Positions 22,318 through 22,725 of a DNA stretch of 22,725 nucleotides are shown here, one piece after another. The position numbers and the translations under genes were made by a program. The notes below the pieces were generated by a model. The model saw only the letters and a program-made list of their open reading frames with translations. It searched no databases and had not been told where the DNA came from. Location: positions 1-22,725 of IMG/VR virus record IMGVR_UViG_3300034093_000267; one strand, 5' to 3'. This DNA is from a virus. The number at the start of each line of letters is the position of its first letter. Position 1 is the stretch's first letter.

Positions 22318-22725
22318 TTAAGCAAAACGTAGGTTAGCGGATGTTACAGCAACAGTCGCCAAGTAATCAGCTGCATTACCTAGAGAAGAAGCTGTGTTTG
22401 TCAACTCAACATAACCATAACGTGTCATGAATGACACGACTGGTTCGAAAGTTGCTGGGTCAAGAACAACACCACTGCTCATCAATGGAATGTATGGGCA
22501 ATAGAATGCTGCTGCATCAGACTCAGAACCACCTTTGTAACCGATAAGAACGTTGTCGTTCTCAGCGTATGTGTTAACATACACTTTCATTGCGCTGTTC
22601 AATGTACCAACAAACTTGGTGTTTGTAGGTGCTTCGAATGTACCTTCTGTTGTACGAGCAAATGCGCTTGTAGTAGCAGATTGTAGTAGTGTCAATGTAG
22701 TTGGGCTTACAACTGCCCAGTTACC
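22318..22725 (-). CDS. 23: Major capsid protein, T4 gp23 type (partial, C-terminal 135 aa)
   Basis: The frame is open from the right edge to TAA at 22318, so only the last 135 residues are seen; T4 gp23 has 521. Going in, the edge reads GNWAVVSPTTLTLLQSA, the gp23 'G(N)..V.SP....L' strand. Then KVYVNTYAENDNVLIGYKGG, AAFYCPYIPLMSSGV, and FMTRYGY near the end match the conserved C-terminal half of T4-type major capsid proteins (DxGLFYCPYVPL, GFKTRYGM in T4). It builds the hexamers of the phage head. The internal TTG at 22695 is not the start; the gene simply continues out of the window. Family assignment is confident and anchors the phage type of the whole region. Confidence 0.96.
   Translation of the reverse strand, partial: GNWAVVSPTTLTLLQSATTSAFARTTEGTFEAPTNTKFVGTLNSAMKVYVNTYAENDNVLIGYKGGSESDAAAFYCPYIPLMSSGVVLDPATFEPVVSFMTRYGYVELTNTASSLGNAADYLATVAVTSANLRFA

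Overview
This window is a piece of a T4-like (Straboviridae/Kyanoviridae-type) contractile-tailed phage genome. The anchor is the right edge, where the reverse strand carries the C-terminal part of a T4 gp23-type major capsid protein. Every gene I can support lies on the reverse strand, so transcription runs from high to low coordinates. Genes are tightly packed, with short gaps or stop/start overlaps and Shine-Dalgarno-like sequences. The style of the structural proteins (small 'MGRPL' protein, beta-repeat fibre proteins, very large modular proteins, cysteine/glycine-rich fibre tips) resembles, from memory, marine and freshwater T4-like cyanophages. The host cannot be read from the sequence. 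I found no tRNA, integrase, transposon, CRISPR array or metabolic gene.

Layout in transcription order. (1) Gene 23 (22725-22318, partial) ends in a strong intrinsic terminator with a C(UUCG)G loop. (2) A small charged helical protein (22249-21980) follows; a T4-late-type promoter element overlaps its stop codon. (3) Next is a run of virion-protein candidates: an 'MGRPL' small protein, a 375-aa fibre-like protein, a small beta protein, a 242-aa protein, and a 365-aa/350-aa pair of full-length paralogues. The paralogues are separated by a second late-type promoter and a possible 34-codon leader ORF. (4) Then come a second small beta protein and a 121-aa acidic aromatic protein. (5) Two giant paralogues of 1869 and 2611 aa fill 60% of the window. 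(6) Last is a distal set: a third small beta protein, a fibre with an S74 intramolecular-chaperone tail, and two tandem near-identical cysteine/glycine-rich proteins, the second cut by the left edge.

My reading is that this is a late-expressed module for the virion exterior and host contact, downstream of the capsid gene. Several gene families appear in multiple copies (giant proteins x2, small beta proteins x3, IGRI fibre proteins x2, Cys/Gly-rich x2), so the block seems to have grown by duplication and domain insertion. The giant proteins share an architecture: seven carbohydrate-binding-like units, beta-helix-like segments, a six-blade Asp-box-like propeller, and a conserved C-terminal end. 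They differ mainly by multiplied helical modules and inserted beta domains. Functions are inferred from motifs; none is proven by the sequence.
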